Source: Pseudoduganella lutea (GTDB taxonomy: Bacteria > Pseudomonadota > Gammaproteobacteria > Burkholderiales > Burkholderiaceae_D). Taken from it: a stretch of 64,000 bases of DNA. Position numbers and translations under genes: made by a program. The stretch covers positions 6,696,001-6,760,000 of the forward strand of contig NZ_CP035913.1 of the NCBI RefSeq assembly GCF_004209755.1, written 5' to 3'. Below, piece by piece: positions 29,543-38,063 of this stretch. The first letter of the stretch is position 1. Each line of letters opens with the position of its first letter. The notes under the pieces were generated by a model. That model did not search any database and was not told the DNA's origin. It saw only the letters and a program-made list of their open reading frames with translations.

Positions 29543-29790
29543 GGGGCGGGAGCTGCCGGTCGTGACAGTCTGCGACTTTTCCTGTTCGGCGGCCTACTAT
29601 GCTGCGGCGAACGGCCGAGTTCGGCCGAGGCTGTGTAAAAACGCGAGATCTGCGTATTTTCAGGGGTCTCTTTACCATTCCGGACCTCCAGAAAACGCCT
29701 TGGAGAGCGTTCTGAGAGGCCGGGTATCACTGGCGTGCTGTCCGCTTTGCGTTTTCACACAGCCTGGGCCAAAAGCGGACATTAACCCGG
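29543..29790 (+). repeat. dispersed repeat family 1, copy 2, split by an insertion
   Basis: The left part (29543-29626) carries CGGTCGTGACAG and GGCCGAGTTCGGCC. The right part resumes at 29767 with GGCCAAAAGCGGACATT. Between them lies the 138-bp MITE-like element at 29628-29765. The insertion falls exactly in the second palindrome. Confidence 0.7.
29628..29765. mobile_element. 138-bp MITE-like element
   Basis: The ends are AGGCTGTGTAAAAACGC (29628-29644) and GCGTTTTCACACAGCCT (29749-29765), a 17-bp terminal inverted repeat with one mismatch. GGCC flanks it at 29623-29626 and 29767-29770, consistent with a 4-bp target duplication or insertion into a palindrome. It codes for nothing. The ends look like those of a DDE-type IS (possibly IS1182-like), which would supply the transposase; the family is a guess. 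Confidence 0.7.
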
Positions 29791-29831
29791 TCCCAAAAGC
29801 CTTCTGCTACTGTCTACGAGGTAGATAGTAT

Positions 29832-30263
29832 TTATTCAGTCGCAGGGTGCCCGAGCATATCGAGGGTGACATGCAGGTCCGCGACATCGTCTTCGGTAAG
29901 CCCGCAACTCGACTTAATTTTATCCGGGACACTGCGAACGTCCGATTCTAGGGCTCGCCCTGCTGCCGTCAGGTCCACCATCACACGGCGCTCGTCGTTT
30001 GCGTCTCTGGTTCTCGTAACGAAACCAGCCAGCTCGATACGCTTGACCAACGGCGTAATCGTGCCAGTGTCCATTCCTAGCCGGTTTCCAAGTTCGCCAA
30101 CGGGAACGGGCGCGCCGTCCAGCAGTTCGAGAATCACCAAATATTGCGGAAATGTAAGACCCAGTGGTTCCAACAAAGGCCTGTGCATACGCACCATGCG
30201 ATTCGCCGCGCCGTACAAGGCGAAAGACAGTTGAGTGCGAAGGCGATTGTGTCTTGTAGTCAT
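29832..30263 (-). CDS. MarR-family transcriptional regulator (OhrR-like, without the sensing Cys)
   Basis: A 143-aa winged-helix repressor. The core LTFPQYLVILELLDGAPVPV, GTITPLVKRIELAGFVTRTR and DERRVMVDLTAAG is close to the OhrR branch of MarR. In OhrR the peroxide-sensing cysteine lies in LCFALY near the N-terminus; here the segment reads LSFALYGAANRMV, so serine replaces it. Another cysteine is near the C-terminus (SSCGLTEDD). ATG 30263 is chosen over the longer frame because GAGAG lies just upstream and it gives the usual length. It diverges from the NmrA/dehydrogenase genes, which it likely represses. Confidence 0.82.
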   Translation of the reverse strand: MTTRHNRLRTQLSFALYGAANRMVRMHRPLLEPLGLTFPQYLVILELLDGAPVPVGELGNRLGMDTGTITPLVKRIELAGFVTRTRDANDERRVMVDLTAAGRALESDVRSVPDKIKSSCGLTEDDVADLHVTLDMLGHPATE

Positions 30264-30562
30264 ACTCTCTATTTTACTAGGGTCTCGCTCACAAGATAAT
30301 TCATCTGACGAAGCATGGGGCAATGGTGTGCGCCTTGACACATTGATTAACCCAATTTACCTTGTTTACAAGAGACTTGCATGGTAGGGATTTAGTGCGG
30401 TGACAGGTTCCGATAACAAATGTTGCGCAAAGTGTGTTGTTGTCCATGGGAACCTAGTCAAACATAGGGGCCATCGGTAAGACCTCAACCATCCTGGCAG
30501 CGTTAAGCAAGTTCCAGTTCTCTAACTCCATAGACCCAAAAACAAAGCAGAAAGGATGAACC
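30264..30562. promoter_or_regulatory. divergent control region of the MarR and NmrA genes
   Basis: The gap contains CTTGTTTACAAG at 30361-30372, an inverted repeat CTTGT-TT-ACAAG of the kind bound by MarR dimers, about 100 bp from the MarR start and 190 bp from the NmrA start. That the neighbouring MarR binds it is inference. Confidence 0.45.
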
Positions 30563-31450
30563 GTGAGCCTCAAAATCGTCATCACTGGAGCGAGCGGCCA
30601 TATCGGTACGCGAGTCTGTAAGCTAATCGGCGACAAAGCGCACGTCGTCGCCCTGGTCGGCTCGGCGGACGGCCGAGAAAAAGCTCAGGGAGCAGCTGAG
30701 ACGCACGTTGTCGACCTCGACCAGCCTGATGGCCTTGCAGAATTGTTCGCCGGCGCGGACGCGGTGTGTGCCATTACTGCTGGCGATGCCAAGCCTGATC
30801 GTGAGCGCAACGCGTTGGAAGCCGCAGCAAAGGCAGGTGTCGGCTATGCAGTGAAGCTATCCAGCGAATCGGTGCCGCTGACGGAGGGACGACCTGGCAA
30901 ACCCGATCCGGTCGCCGCGCGCCATACTGCTAACGAGGCGGATGTGCGACGCCTATTCGACGCCTACGCGATCGTGCGGCCGACTTGGTGGGCAAATCTG
31001 GACCAGCTGCCTTCTGTCAAAGCGGGGTTGGCGCAGCACGTATTCGCCTGGCCACGTCGGGAAACGTCGCTCGCGCCGATCGCACCCGACGACGTGGCTG
31101 CAACGATCGCCGCGCTGCTGCTCAATCCAGCGCCAGGAACGCGCACACTCCCGCTGACCGGACCGGAGACGCTGACCATCGACCAGATCGCAAGCCACTA
31201 TGCCGCCGCCCTCGACTGCCAGGTCGAGGTGCCCGACCTGACACCCGACAGCTATGCTGACTGGCTGACCACGCACACGCCGATGACGAAGATGGAAGCG
31301 GAAGTCACGACAGCGACCTTGATGCCCTTTGCTGATCGCCGCGATGCGCCTGTCAGCAACGCGGTGGAGACCATTACAGGTCGTCCGCCACAACGGTTCG
31401 CCGATTATTTGGCCGCGAACTTTTCGGCTGACCATCTGAAAGAAAAGTGA
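30563..31450 (+). CDS. NmrA-like atypical short-chain dehydrogenase / NAD(P)-binding protein
   Basis: A 295-aa Rossmann-fold protein of the NmrA/atypical SDR group. The nucleotide-binding loop is VITGASGHIGTRV. The YxxxK of classical SDRs is absent and the body (VRPTWWANLDQLP, IAPDDVAATIAALL) matches QorB/NmrA-type proteins, some of which are quinone reductases or redox sensors. GTG 30563 has AAAGGA 6-7 bases upstream. It is followed after 10 bp by the alcohol dehydrogenase gene and diverges from MarR, suggesting a quinone or electrophile response unit. Confidence 0.82.
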   Translation: MSLKIVITGASGHIGTRVCKLIGDKAHVVALVGSADGREKAQGAAETHVVDLDQPDGLAELFAGADAVCAITAGDAKPDRERNALEAAAKAGVGYAVKLSSESVPLTEGRPGKPDPVAARHTANEADVRRLFDAYAIVRPTWWANLDQLPSVKAGLAQHVFAWPRRETSLAPIAPDDVAATIAALLLNPAPGTRTLPLTGPETLTIDQIASHYAAALDCQVEVPDLTPDSYADWLTTHTPMTKMEAEVTTATLMPFADRRDAPVSNAVETITGRPPQRFADYLAANFSADHLKEK

Positions 31451-31460
31451 GGACATGAAC

Positions 31461-32435
31461 ATGAAGGCTGCAGCCTATCACCACAACGGCGGGCCGGAAG
31501 TGCTCGCTTACCAAGATGTCGCCGACCCGCAGCTTAGCCCTACTGGCGTGCTGATTCGCGTCGCACACGCGGCATTGCAGGGCGGCGACCTGCTCAACCG
31601 CCGCAGCACGCCCCCTCCGGGCGACTCTGCGCATGTCGTCGGTTATCAGGCAGCCGGCGTGATAGAGAGAGTCGGTGTGGAGGTGAGCGACCTGCGGCCA
31701 GGCGACCGGGTGGCAGGCTTCGCCTTTGCTGGAAGTCATGCCGAACTGTTCGCGGTGGAGCGCGCCCATGCCTATCTGGTGCCCGATTCGCTGGACTTAT
31801 CGGTCGCTGCGGCAGTCCCGGTCGAGTTCGGCACAGCGCACGACGGGCTGTTCGAGTATGGCAGGCTGAAGCCAGGTGAAACGGTGCTGGTAAGGGGGGC
31901 TGCGGGCGGCGTCGGCATCGCCGCGGTGCAGCTTGCACACCGAGCCGGCGCCAAGGTGATCGCGGTCGCAGCGACGCCGGAGCGGCTGGAACGGATCGCA
32001 GCGCTCGGCGCCGACTACCTGATCGACTATCAGGCGGAGGACGTGGTCGAGCGGGTGAAGGCGCTGACTGACGGTCGCGGCGTCGATCTCGTGCTCGACA
32101 TGGCGGGCGGCAATCCACTGTTCGATGCCTGCGCGTTCAAGGGCCGTTAAGGCCTCATTGGGGCGTCGGGGGGCGCGTCTACCAAGTTCGGCTTCGAGGA
32201 GTTGCTGCCGCAGAGCCTCACCGTGTTCAGCTTCATGTTCGGTAAGGAGATGGGCACACCGCGTGCACGAGCCCTGATAGCCGATCTGATGGCGCGTGCT
32301 GCGACGGGTGAGCTGACCGTGCCCGTCGAACGGTCCTTCCCACTAGCGGATGCCGGGGCCGCACATGCTTTCGCCGAACGTGCACGTCCGCTTGGCCGTG
32401 TATTGCTCAATATGGAGGGGACGCTTGATGGATGA
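31461..32435 (+). pseudogene. zinc-independent alcohol dehydrogenase / quinone oxidoreductase with in-frame stop
   Basis: The frame encodes an MDR-family NADPH:quinone oxidoreductase of about 324 residues: GroES-like N-terminus (VLIRVAHAALQGGDLLNR, VVGYQAAGVIERVG) and nucleotide-binding AAGGVGIAAVQLA. At 32148-32150 a TAA interrupts KGR-stop-GLIGASGG. Related enzymes have Tyr or Phe there, so a single-base change explains it. The same frame then runs on to the proper C-terminus (RPLGRVLLNMEG) and stops at 32435. ATG 31461 is preferred because GAGG lies 8 bases upstream; ATG 31455 is too close to it. It is followed, with an 8-bp overlap, by the TfoX gene. Confidence 0.85.
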
Positions 32436-32757
32436 TGCACGCATAGCGGAATACTTTGCCTCGGTCGGGCAGGTGTCGATCCGGCCCGTCTTCGGCGGGA
32501 AGGGAATCTACCTCCACGGGAAAATCATCGGCTTCCAGCGTAAGGACGAGCTGCTGGTCAAAGGCGACAAAAAGAACGCCGCGAAGATCGAGAAGGCCGG
32601 CGGCACGCGCATGTTCTACCGCAGCCGTAAGGGCCATCGACAGAAGGTGTACTTGCCCTACTGGTCGGTGCCGAAGAGCGCTTACGACGATGCCGAAGAG
32701 ATGGCCCGCTGGGTAAAGATCGGGGTGGAGGCGTCGAAACGTTCCAGCAAGAAGTAA
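32428..32757 (+). CDS. TfoX/Sxy N-terminal domain protein
   Basis: A 109-aa protein consisting of a TfoX N-terminal domain (IRPVFGGKGIYLHGKIIGF, VYLPYWSVPKSAYDD) with a Lys-rich tail. Sxy/TfoX of gammaproteobacteria promotes competence gene expression with CRP, but single-domain homologues like this have no proven role. ATG 32428 overlaps the end of the dehydrogenase frame by 8 bp, showing coupling to it; the GGAGGGG before it is the ribosome site. Confidence 0.8.
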   Translation: MDDARIAEYFASVGQVSIRPVFGGKGIYLHGKIIGFQRKDELLVKGDKKNAAKIEKAGGTRMFYRSRKGHRQKVYLPYWSVPKSAYDDAEEMARWVKIGVEASKRSSKK

Positions 32758-32905
32758 GCAGGCGGTCGCCACCAGCTCCGGCATGAACACGAGTGATAGC
32801 GCCCCTTGAGTAGGTACGCCGGCTTGACAGCGCCTGCAACGCCCCGTTTCCCCAGCGCAAGAATGATGTAGAAGACTGGAAAGGGTCAATGCGAAGGTCT
32901 GCAAT
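32758..32905. other. intergenic stretch leading into a repeat
   Basis: The 569-bp gap between TfoX and the phasin holds no convincing gene. It contains a family 1 repeat copy at 32906-33008; the remaining sequence up to 33326 should include the phasin promoter. Confidence 0.35.
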
Positions 32906-33008
32906 GGGGCGGGAGCAGCCTGTCGTGACAGTCTGTGACTTTTTCGGTTCGGCGACCTGCCATGGTGCGTCGAACGGCCAAGTTCGGCCAAAACCGGAAG
33001 TTCGCGCG
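32906..33008 (+). repeat. dispersed intergenic repeat, family 1, copy 3
   Basis: Starts GGGGCGGGAGCAG, then CTGTCGTGACAG and GACTTTTTCGGTTCGGCGAC, and ends GGCCAAGTTCGGCCAAAACCGGAAGTTCGC. The upstream GAAGGTCTGC is shared with copy 5 at 37331, so the repeat unit may begin earlier. Confidence 0.75.
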
Positions 33009-33326
33009 CCCTGGGGCGTGGGGCGGCAAGCTCAGCAAACGGGCTCGAAATGGACAGTAAACCACCCGCTTGATATGCCTCCAGCTGGTATGCCAGTATG
33101 GCGACAAGTTAGCTCGGTGCGTTCGGGTCTTGATGCTGCATCGTAATGGAACGCCATCATTGTGTAATCGATCTACTATCAATACACACTGGATTCGCTC
33201 TGGCCCACGCCTAGGGCAATACCGCCGGTGCTAAATGCAGCAATTAACTTCTATCGCCCTGTCAGGTGCCTGAAACAACTACCTGACGCGGTCGCCCTTT
33301 GCTTGACTCTCTTTTCGAAGGTATTT

Positions 33327-33941
33327 ATGTTTCCATTTTCCCCCGAAGTGACCCCAGCAGTACGGGCCCATCTCGATGCCCAGATGGCATATCTCAACGA
33401 GATGTCCAATGCAATGTCGCGCTCTTTCCAGAGCCTGTGTGAAGCCAATATTCAGCTGACCCAATCGCTGCTGGAAGACAGTGCCATTGCATCCCAACAG
33501 TTCCTGGCTGCCGCCACGCCAGCCGAGGCACTCGCGGTTGCAACAGCGCGCGCCCAGCCAGCCAGCTCGAAACTGCAGGCATACCGCCAGCAGATCGCCC
33601 GCGTGGCAACCGACGCCCAGGTCGAGCTGGCCCGGGTGTCGTCTGAGCATGTGCCACAAACCTCGCGTACTGCGCAGTCGTTGGCGCAAGAGGTAGCGCG
33701 CGTTGCCGTCGATCAGACCCAGCGTAACGTGCGTCAGCAGGAAGAAAACCTGAAGAACTTCCGTAATCCTTTCGAAGGCATGCGCGGTGAGAGCGGCAAT
33801 GCGAGCATGCAGGCCCACGCCACTATGCAAAGCGCCGGGAGTGCTGGCGCCCAGGTCGATGCGGGCAATGGAAGCAAGGCGGAGGGCAATGCCCAGGGGA
33901 GCGCAGCAGCGCCCAACGACAAATCGAACAAACATTCTTGA
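33327..33941 (+). CDS. phasin family protein
   Basis: A 204-aa phasin, the granule-coating protein of polyhydroxyalkanoate inclusions. It is helical and Ala/Gln-rich (MAYLNEMSNAMSRSFQSLCEAN, LQAYRQQIARVATDAQVEL), with NPFEGMR and a flexible Gly/Ala/Ser tail. ATG 33327 follows GAAGG and is preferred to the frame opening at 33228. No PHA synthase gene lies in the window. It is monocistronic and closed by a terminator at 34016. Confidence 0.85.
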   Translation: MFPFSPEVTPAVRAHLDAQMAYLNEMSNAMSRSFQSLCEANIQLTQSLLEDSAIASQQFLAAATPAEALAVATARAQPASSKLQAYRQQIARVATDAQVELARVSSEHVPQTSRTAQSLAQEVARVAVDQTQRNVRQQEENLKNFRNPFEGMRGESGNASMQAHATMQSAGSAGAQVDAGNGSKAEGNAQGSAAAPNDKSNKHS

Positions 33942-34015
33942 CCGGTAGAGGTCGGCGGTAGCGACCGGCTGTCCGGCCTCCTGTTCCAGGTTGCTCAACG
34001 ACCCGTCGCCGACGC

Positions 34016-34042
34016 ACCCGCCCGCTTTGTGGCGGGTTTTTT
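34016..34042 (+). terminator. Rho-independent terminator of the phasin gene
   Basis: ACCCGCC (34016-34022) pairs with GGCGGGT (34031-34037) around CGCTTTGT, followed by TTTTT. Confidence 0.88.
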
Positions 34043-34100
34043 GCGCGCTAGTGCTAGTCAATCCCTTGTATGTGCCCCCAATCCCGGATAGTCCCTATGA

Positions 34101-34190
34101 CCCAAAGAAAACAGCCAGTGTGTCAATCGGTGGACTTTTCCGCTTTGCAATCTGTTAACCTGGCGCGACAGGCCGGTTTCGGCTAGGAGC
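34101..34190 (+). repeat. degenerate copy of dispersed repeat family 1
   Basis: The order of elements is kept (CAGCCAGTGTGTCAAT, GGACTTTTCCGCTTTGCAA, GCGACAGGCCGGTTTCGGCTA), but both palindromes are eroded. I match it to family 1 by eye only. Confidence 0.4.
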
Positions 34191-34307
34191 AGTAAGTCAA
34201 TTTTAGTTTTCTTGCCGTAGAGGTGTCCGTTGAGTGAGCGGAGGCCCAGACATCTTGATTTCTTGCTGTTCGTCTCTAAATGAAGAGTAAAACACAGGAG
34301 TCATAAA

Positions 34308-34631
34308 ATGGAGATGAATGATCAACAACGGCTGAGTCAAGTCTATGACCCGGCCAGATTCCTCGATGCACTGGCTTTACATACAGGCGTCTCAGGTGAC
34401 GCCGGATTAGGCAAGGCACTGCAGATTAGTAAGCATCTTCTCACTTGGATCAGACAACGTCGGTATCCCGTCAGTGCGACGCTTTTGTTGCAAATTCACG
34501 ATGCGACTGGTCTGAGCGTTCGTGAGTTGCGCGATCTAGTGGGCGACCGTCGACGTGCCGTGCGGATGAGTGACCGGCGTGTGCTGAGTCCAGAGGAACG
34601 CGTTAAAGAACATACGCGGCGCCTAACTTAA
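34308..34631 (+). CDS. small helix-turn-helix-like protein
   Basis: A 107-aa protein with a Cro/XRE-like helical core (DAGLGKALQISKHLLTWIRQRRYPVSATLLLQIHDATGLSVRELRDLVGDRRR), which suggests DNA binding. AGGAG lies 8 bases before the ATG. Proteins of this length and layout are common in Oxalobacteraceae, usually unannotated. Its only near neighbour downstream is the 7-bp tandem repeat. Confidence 0.6.
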   Translation: MEMNDQQRLSQVYDPARFLDALALHTGVSGDAGLGKALQISKHLLTWIRQRRYPVSATLLLQIHDATGLSVRELRDLVGDRRRAVRMSDRRVLSPEERVKEHTRRLT

Positions 34632-34742
34632 ATTGCGAATATGTGGGCTAGATCCAGCCGGTAATAGCCGCGCAGTTGAGTAGCAAGCTATTCTGGCTTG
34701 ATTCAAATGAATCGGCCTAGGCCAAAGTTGGAACGATTCATA

Positions 34743-34987
34743 CTGCCAACTGCCAACTGCCAACTGCCAACTGCCAACTGCCAACTGCCAACTGCCAACT
34801 GCCAACTGCCAACTGCCAACTGCCAACTGCCAACTGCCAACTGCCAACTGCCAACTGCCAACTGCCAACTGCCAACTGCCAACTGCCAACTGCCAACTGC
34901 CAACTGCCAACTGCCAACTGCCAACTGCCAACTGCCAACTGCCAACTGCCAACTGCCAACTGCCAACTGCCAGCTGCCAGCTGCCAG
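34743..34987. repeat. 35-copy 7-bp tandem repeat (CTGCCAA)n
   Basis: Thirty-two perfect CTGCCAA units (34743-34966) are followed by three CTGCCAG units (34967-34987). Since 7 is not a multiple of 3, each strand is open in all its frames and encodes the same 7-residue cycle (LPTANCQ on plus, LAVGSWQ on minus). The long open frames here are by-products, not genes. The last units vary as expected at the decaying edge of a slipped-strand array. Confidence 0.95.
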
Positions 34988-35066
34988 CTGCGCGTCCGAG
35001 AAGCTGAACTGCACAAACACCATAAAGACGCCGCTTTGTCTACTTTGGGACGACAACTGCACGACA

Positions 35067-35540
35067 TTGTTGATTTGCAGCGAAATCTGACCCACTTTAC
35101 CCAGTAATTTGCAAGTGAATCTGCCCCACGTTTAAGACACAATCCTGCTCAACAAGTTGAGTGGGGAACCGGAGTGATCGACGTGGCACTACTAGGCATT
35201 ATTCGACGCTGGCACATTCGTGACCAGGTCCCCCTTAGAGAGATCGCCAGACGCTTAGGCATCTCAAGAAACACTGTCCGGCGCTACCTGCGCGCGGAAA
35301 TCACCGAGCCGGCCTACACCGAGCGGCGCTCGCGCAGCGCAATCGACAAATACTCGATTCAACTTTCAGCCATGCTCAAGACCGAGGCAGCACGATCTAG
35401 AAAGCAGCGGTGTACGCTAAAGCAGATCCATGAGGACCTGAAGGAATTGGGATTTGAGGGTTCTTACGACAGGGTTGCAGCGTTCGCGCGGGTGTGGAGG
35501 GAGGGTCAAACTGAGCGGGTCAATCCATCAAGCAAACGAA
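35067..35540 (+). mobile_element. IS21-family remnant: left end and truncated istA
   Basis: The stretch from 35067 with GAAATCTGACCCACTTTACCC and GAATCTGCCCCAC resembles the multiple terminal repeats of an IS21 left end. GTG-type start 35174 opens an IstA-like protein with an N-terminal HTH (VPLREIARRLGISRNTVRRYL) and ends at 35548 after 124 of some 500 residues, following RVWREGQTERVN. The DDE catalytic core, istB and the right end are missing. The break coincides with the truncated end of the S41 peptidase gene on the other strand. Confidence 0.75.
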
Positions 35541-36679
35541 CACAATAGCTGCTTTGTCTCTTGCGTGCGTGGGTCGGCACTGCCATAGCGTTCCGCCATC
35601 ATGTCGACGTAGGCGCTTACGCCAGAAATCGAAATATCGGAAACCCGCCATTGTGCATACACCTGAAGCTGGTGTTCGAGTCCGCTGGTATCGAATTCCA
35701 GGCCGCCTGTGGCTGCATCGAAAATCTTCTGGCCGACCGCGCTGTCGCCCCCGGCATTTTCGCGTGTATCGAACACAATCGAACGCACGTCACGCAAGGC
35801 GGCAATTTCCCTCGACATGATGTCCAAATCTTTTGCCGCATCCGGACCGGGCATGAAATCAGGGACCCTGATCCAAAGCACCTTATCGCGGAAGTCATAG
35901 CGATTGCGGCGATCGGGGGAATGCGTGTGGACCCTGCGCAGGCCCTTCCACACATCCATTGTCGGCATGCGCCGATATTTCACCTCCATTTTCACCTGCT
36001 CGCCATCAGGCTGAACAAACGTGCAGCGCTTCAGTTCTAGACCAGCAAGTCTCAGGGAACTCAGCTCCGGGAACAGGCTATTACGCACGGAAGGTAAATT
36101 ACGCCGATCAAAGTAGGGTGCTTGGTCCTCTGCTACGATCGCACCCGGCGTACGACCGTCACATTCCAGCAAAGTCGCACCGGGCGTAGGCAAGAGGCCG
36201 TCCCACCCCGGCATGACCGCGGTGACGACGGCTGCACCACCATGCTCATCTATGCGCCAACCGTTCACCATTTCGTGGAAGCCATCGCTACGGGTATTGT
36301 CCGAATAACCGAGATGACCATCCTGAAATCCGGTAACGTAGTAGCGCACTGCCGACATCATCGTGTCGTAGTTGATTACTCGAGGGATCAGTGCTCGCGC
36401 TTCACGGTAGCCTTGCTCAGTCCATAACCGCACAACGGGATTGGCTGTATCGATGTAGCCGGGATGCGCCTCAATAATGGCGGTATGGACCGCATTCAGG
36501 TCCGCAAGGGCCACAGCTTGCCACTGCTCTGGCGTTTTGTCCGGTGTCGGCGCCCTATGGATGGCCTGGTAGCCAGCCAATGTGGCTAAGCATACGAGCG
36601 CTACCCACAGCATTGTTGGCACGGAGCTGGGGGGAACAATCGGCGGATTTTCCATTGCATAAGAGCCATGCGGTTTCAT
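35528..36679 (-). pseudogene. S41-family peptidase, C-terminally truncated
   Basis: The product (383 residues) has an N-terminal membrane anchor (TMLWVALVCLATLAGY), a domain with GFQDGHLGYSD and a PDZ-like region, and the start of the S41 catalytic domain (DKVLWIRVPDFM, SIVFDTRENAGGDS). Family members continue for another 60-120 residues with the catalytic Ser and Lys. Here the frame ends soon after TQETKQLL, exactly where the IS21 remnant begins, so the active site has been lost. ATG 36679 is used; there is no clear ribosome site and 36655 is possible. Confidence 0.6.
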
Positions 36680-36734
36680 CAAGGAACACTAGCTTAACGA
36701 AAACCCGAGCTCAAATGTGCGTGCATTCCCACTT

Positions 36735-36836
36735 TGCGAACTTCCGCTCTTGGCCGAACTCGGCCGTTTGCCGCAGCATAGCAGATTGCCAAACCGGAAA
36801 AGCCACAGACTGTCACGACAGGCAGCTCCCGCCCCG
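36735..36836 (-). repeat. dispersed intergenic repeat, family 1, copy 4 (inverted)
   Basis: Read on the minus strand: GGGGCGGGAGCTGCCTGTCGTGACAG, then CCGGTTTGGCAATC, then GGCCGAGTTCGGCC (36752-36765 on plus), and AAGAGCGGAAGTTCGC. It is the only copy in this orientation. Confidence 0.75.
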
Positions 36837-37107
36837 AAGCAGCCATAGATGAATCGCTCAATCCGCAGCCCGCTTATCGTTGGGAACTATTCGTCGGAAG
36901 TCGATGCCTGGGATGAGTCCATTGCTCCTGTTCTGGATCGCCTGCTGAGTCGAGCCGAATGTTCTGCGACTATGCTGGTCCATTCGCATTTCCGGGGTCA
37001 GTTCAGGAAATTCCTGTACCGCAGGGTTGATGATACGGTCAATTTTTCCCCCATCACCCAGCCAAAAGTATGCTTCAAGTCCTGCGCTTGCTCAGCAGGT
37101 AGCCCCG
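36837..37107. other. intergenic region with uncertain small frames
   Basis: A frame 36849-37115 begins MNRSIRSPLIVGNYSSEVDAWDESIAPVLD but has no ribosome site and unknown homology. I see nothing else supportable here. Confidence 0.3.
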
Positions 37108-37305
37108 ATGCCTGAACTGTTTGAATTTTCCGTTACACTATCTCCACCGACGCAGGACGCTTTCCGCAATATCGTGAATTCGTGCGATCTGAGTTGGTTG
37201 CAGATGGGGAGTGAACTCGACCGCCCTTCGGTTTGGAATAGGTCATCGGGGCAATCGTTTCTTATCCCCGAGGTCTCGTGGGCTGAAATCGCGCTGCACG
37301 AGTAG
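37108..37305 (+). CDS. possible small protein, 65 aa
   Basis: ATG 37108 opens a frame of 65 codons (MPELFEFSVTLSPPTQDAF ... FLIPEVSWAEIALHE) with GGTAG about 7 bases upstream. Composition is protein-like and acidic, but I do not recognise it and the surrounding DNA is full of repeat debris. Confidence 0.3.
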   Translation: MPELFEFSVTLSPPTQDAFRNIVNSCDLSWLQMGSELDRPSVWNRSSGQSFLIPEVSWAEIALHE

Positions 37306-37330
37306 ATGCAATGTGGTCAGCTGCGCGTAG

Positions 37331-37428
37331 AAGGTCTGCTATGAGGAGGGAGCCGCCTGTCGTGGCAGTTCAAAAGTTTTTCAGTTTGGCAACATGGTAT
37401 GCTAGCTCGACGGGCCAGAAGCGGACCA
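37331..37428 (+). repeat. dispersed intergenic repeat, family 1, copy 5 (diverged)
   Basis: GAAGGTCTGCTATGAGGAGGGAG, then CCTGTCGTGGCAG (first palindrome with one change), GTTTTTCAGTTTGGCAAC and GGGCCAGAAGCGGACCATG. The second palindrome is lost. This copy borders the GC-rich island that starts after it. Confidence 0.6.
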
Positions 37429-37542
37429 TGGGGAGAGCACCGGGCGCTTCCGACCTGTTGTTCACTAAGAATCGGCAGCGGAATCGCGGGGCGCCGGATG
37501 GGGCAACGCTCAAGCGTTTGGCGGTTGAACGTGCCAGCTGTT

Positions 37543-38063
37543 TCAAGGTAGCTTTGGAGGAGCGAAGCCGTTAAGCGATGCGGCCTTGGCCCGCGCCTTG
37601 GATACGGGATGTTCCAAGATGACCAGGTCGTGGAAAAGCTCGTCCAATGCGAACTCGCTAAGCGTGAACGCGTTGGAAATTTCAGAAAGATGCTCTTCCC
37701 AGCGCAGCCGGTCAATGTTGGCGGCCTCGTCTCGCTTTGAAACCATCGCGAACCCTTGGCCGCCCCTCATCTCCCGGCGGATGGACGCCAGTTGCTCAAC
37801 GAAGGCTCGCCTGTCGCCTCGGTGGTGAAGGGCTTCAAGCTCGATTAAATGTTTGGCGGTAAAGCCTGGATCGTGAGTCTTCAGTTTTTCCAGCGCGTCG
37901 GCCCATGATACGCAAAGGTAGATTTTGCGCCCAATAAGGGCGCGTAGCCCCACCGACAACGCGCGCGAATGACGCGGGCAAGATCCGGCCCTATTGGCGA
38001 CACGCCCCGCTGAGACAAGAAATTGACAACCTCCAACTGGCAAGGCGTGGATGGGAAGGCCAT
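37543..38063 (-). pseudogene. hypothetical protein with a frameshift
   Basis: From ATG 38063 (GGAG about 10 bases upstream) the frame reads AFPSTPCQLEVVNFLSQRGVSPIGPDLARVIRAR. It then appears to switch frame at the GCGCGCG stretch near 37965-37975 and continues LSVGLRALIGRKIYLCVSWADALEKLK to EHPVSKARAKAASLN at 37543. Joined, this is a helical cytoplasmic protein of about 170 residues that I do not recognise. The frame switch is inferred from codon pattern and the ribosome site only. It marks the left edge of the signalling island. Confidence 0.45.

Noticed and set aside
34743..34987. CRISPR array
   Set aside because: The units are 7 bp, contiguous and without spacers, and there are no cas genes.
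34623..35142. Open reading frames of 109-134 codons on both strands across the 7-bp array
   Set aside because: They exist only because a 7-bp unit without stops stays open in every frame; no start signal or non-repeat core supports a protein.
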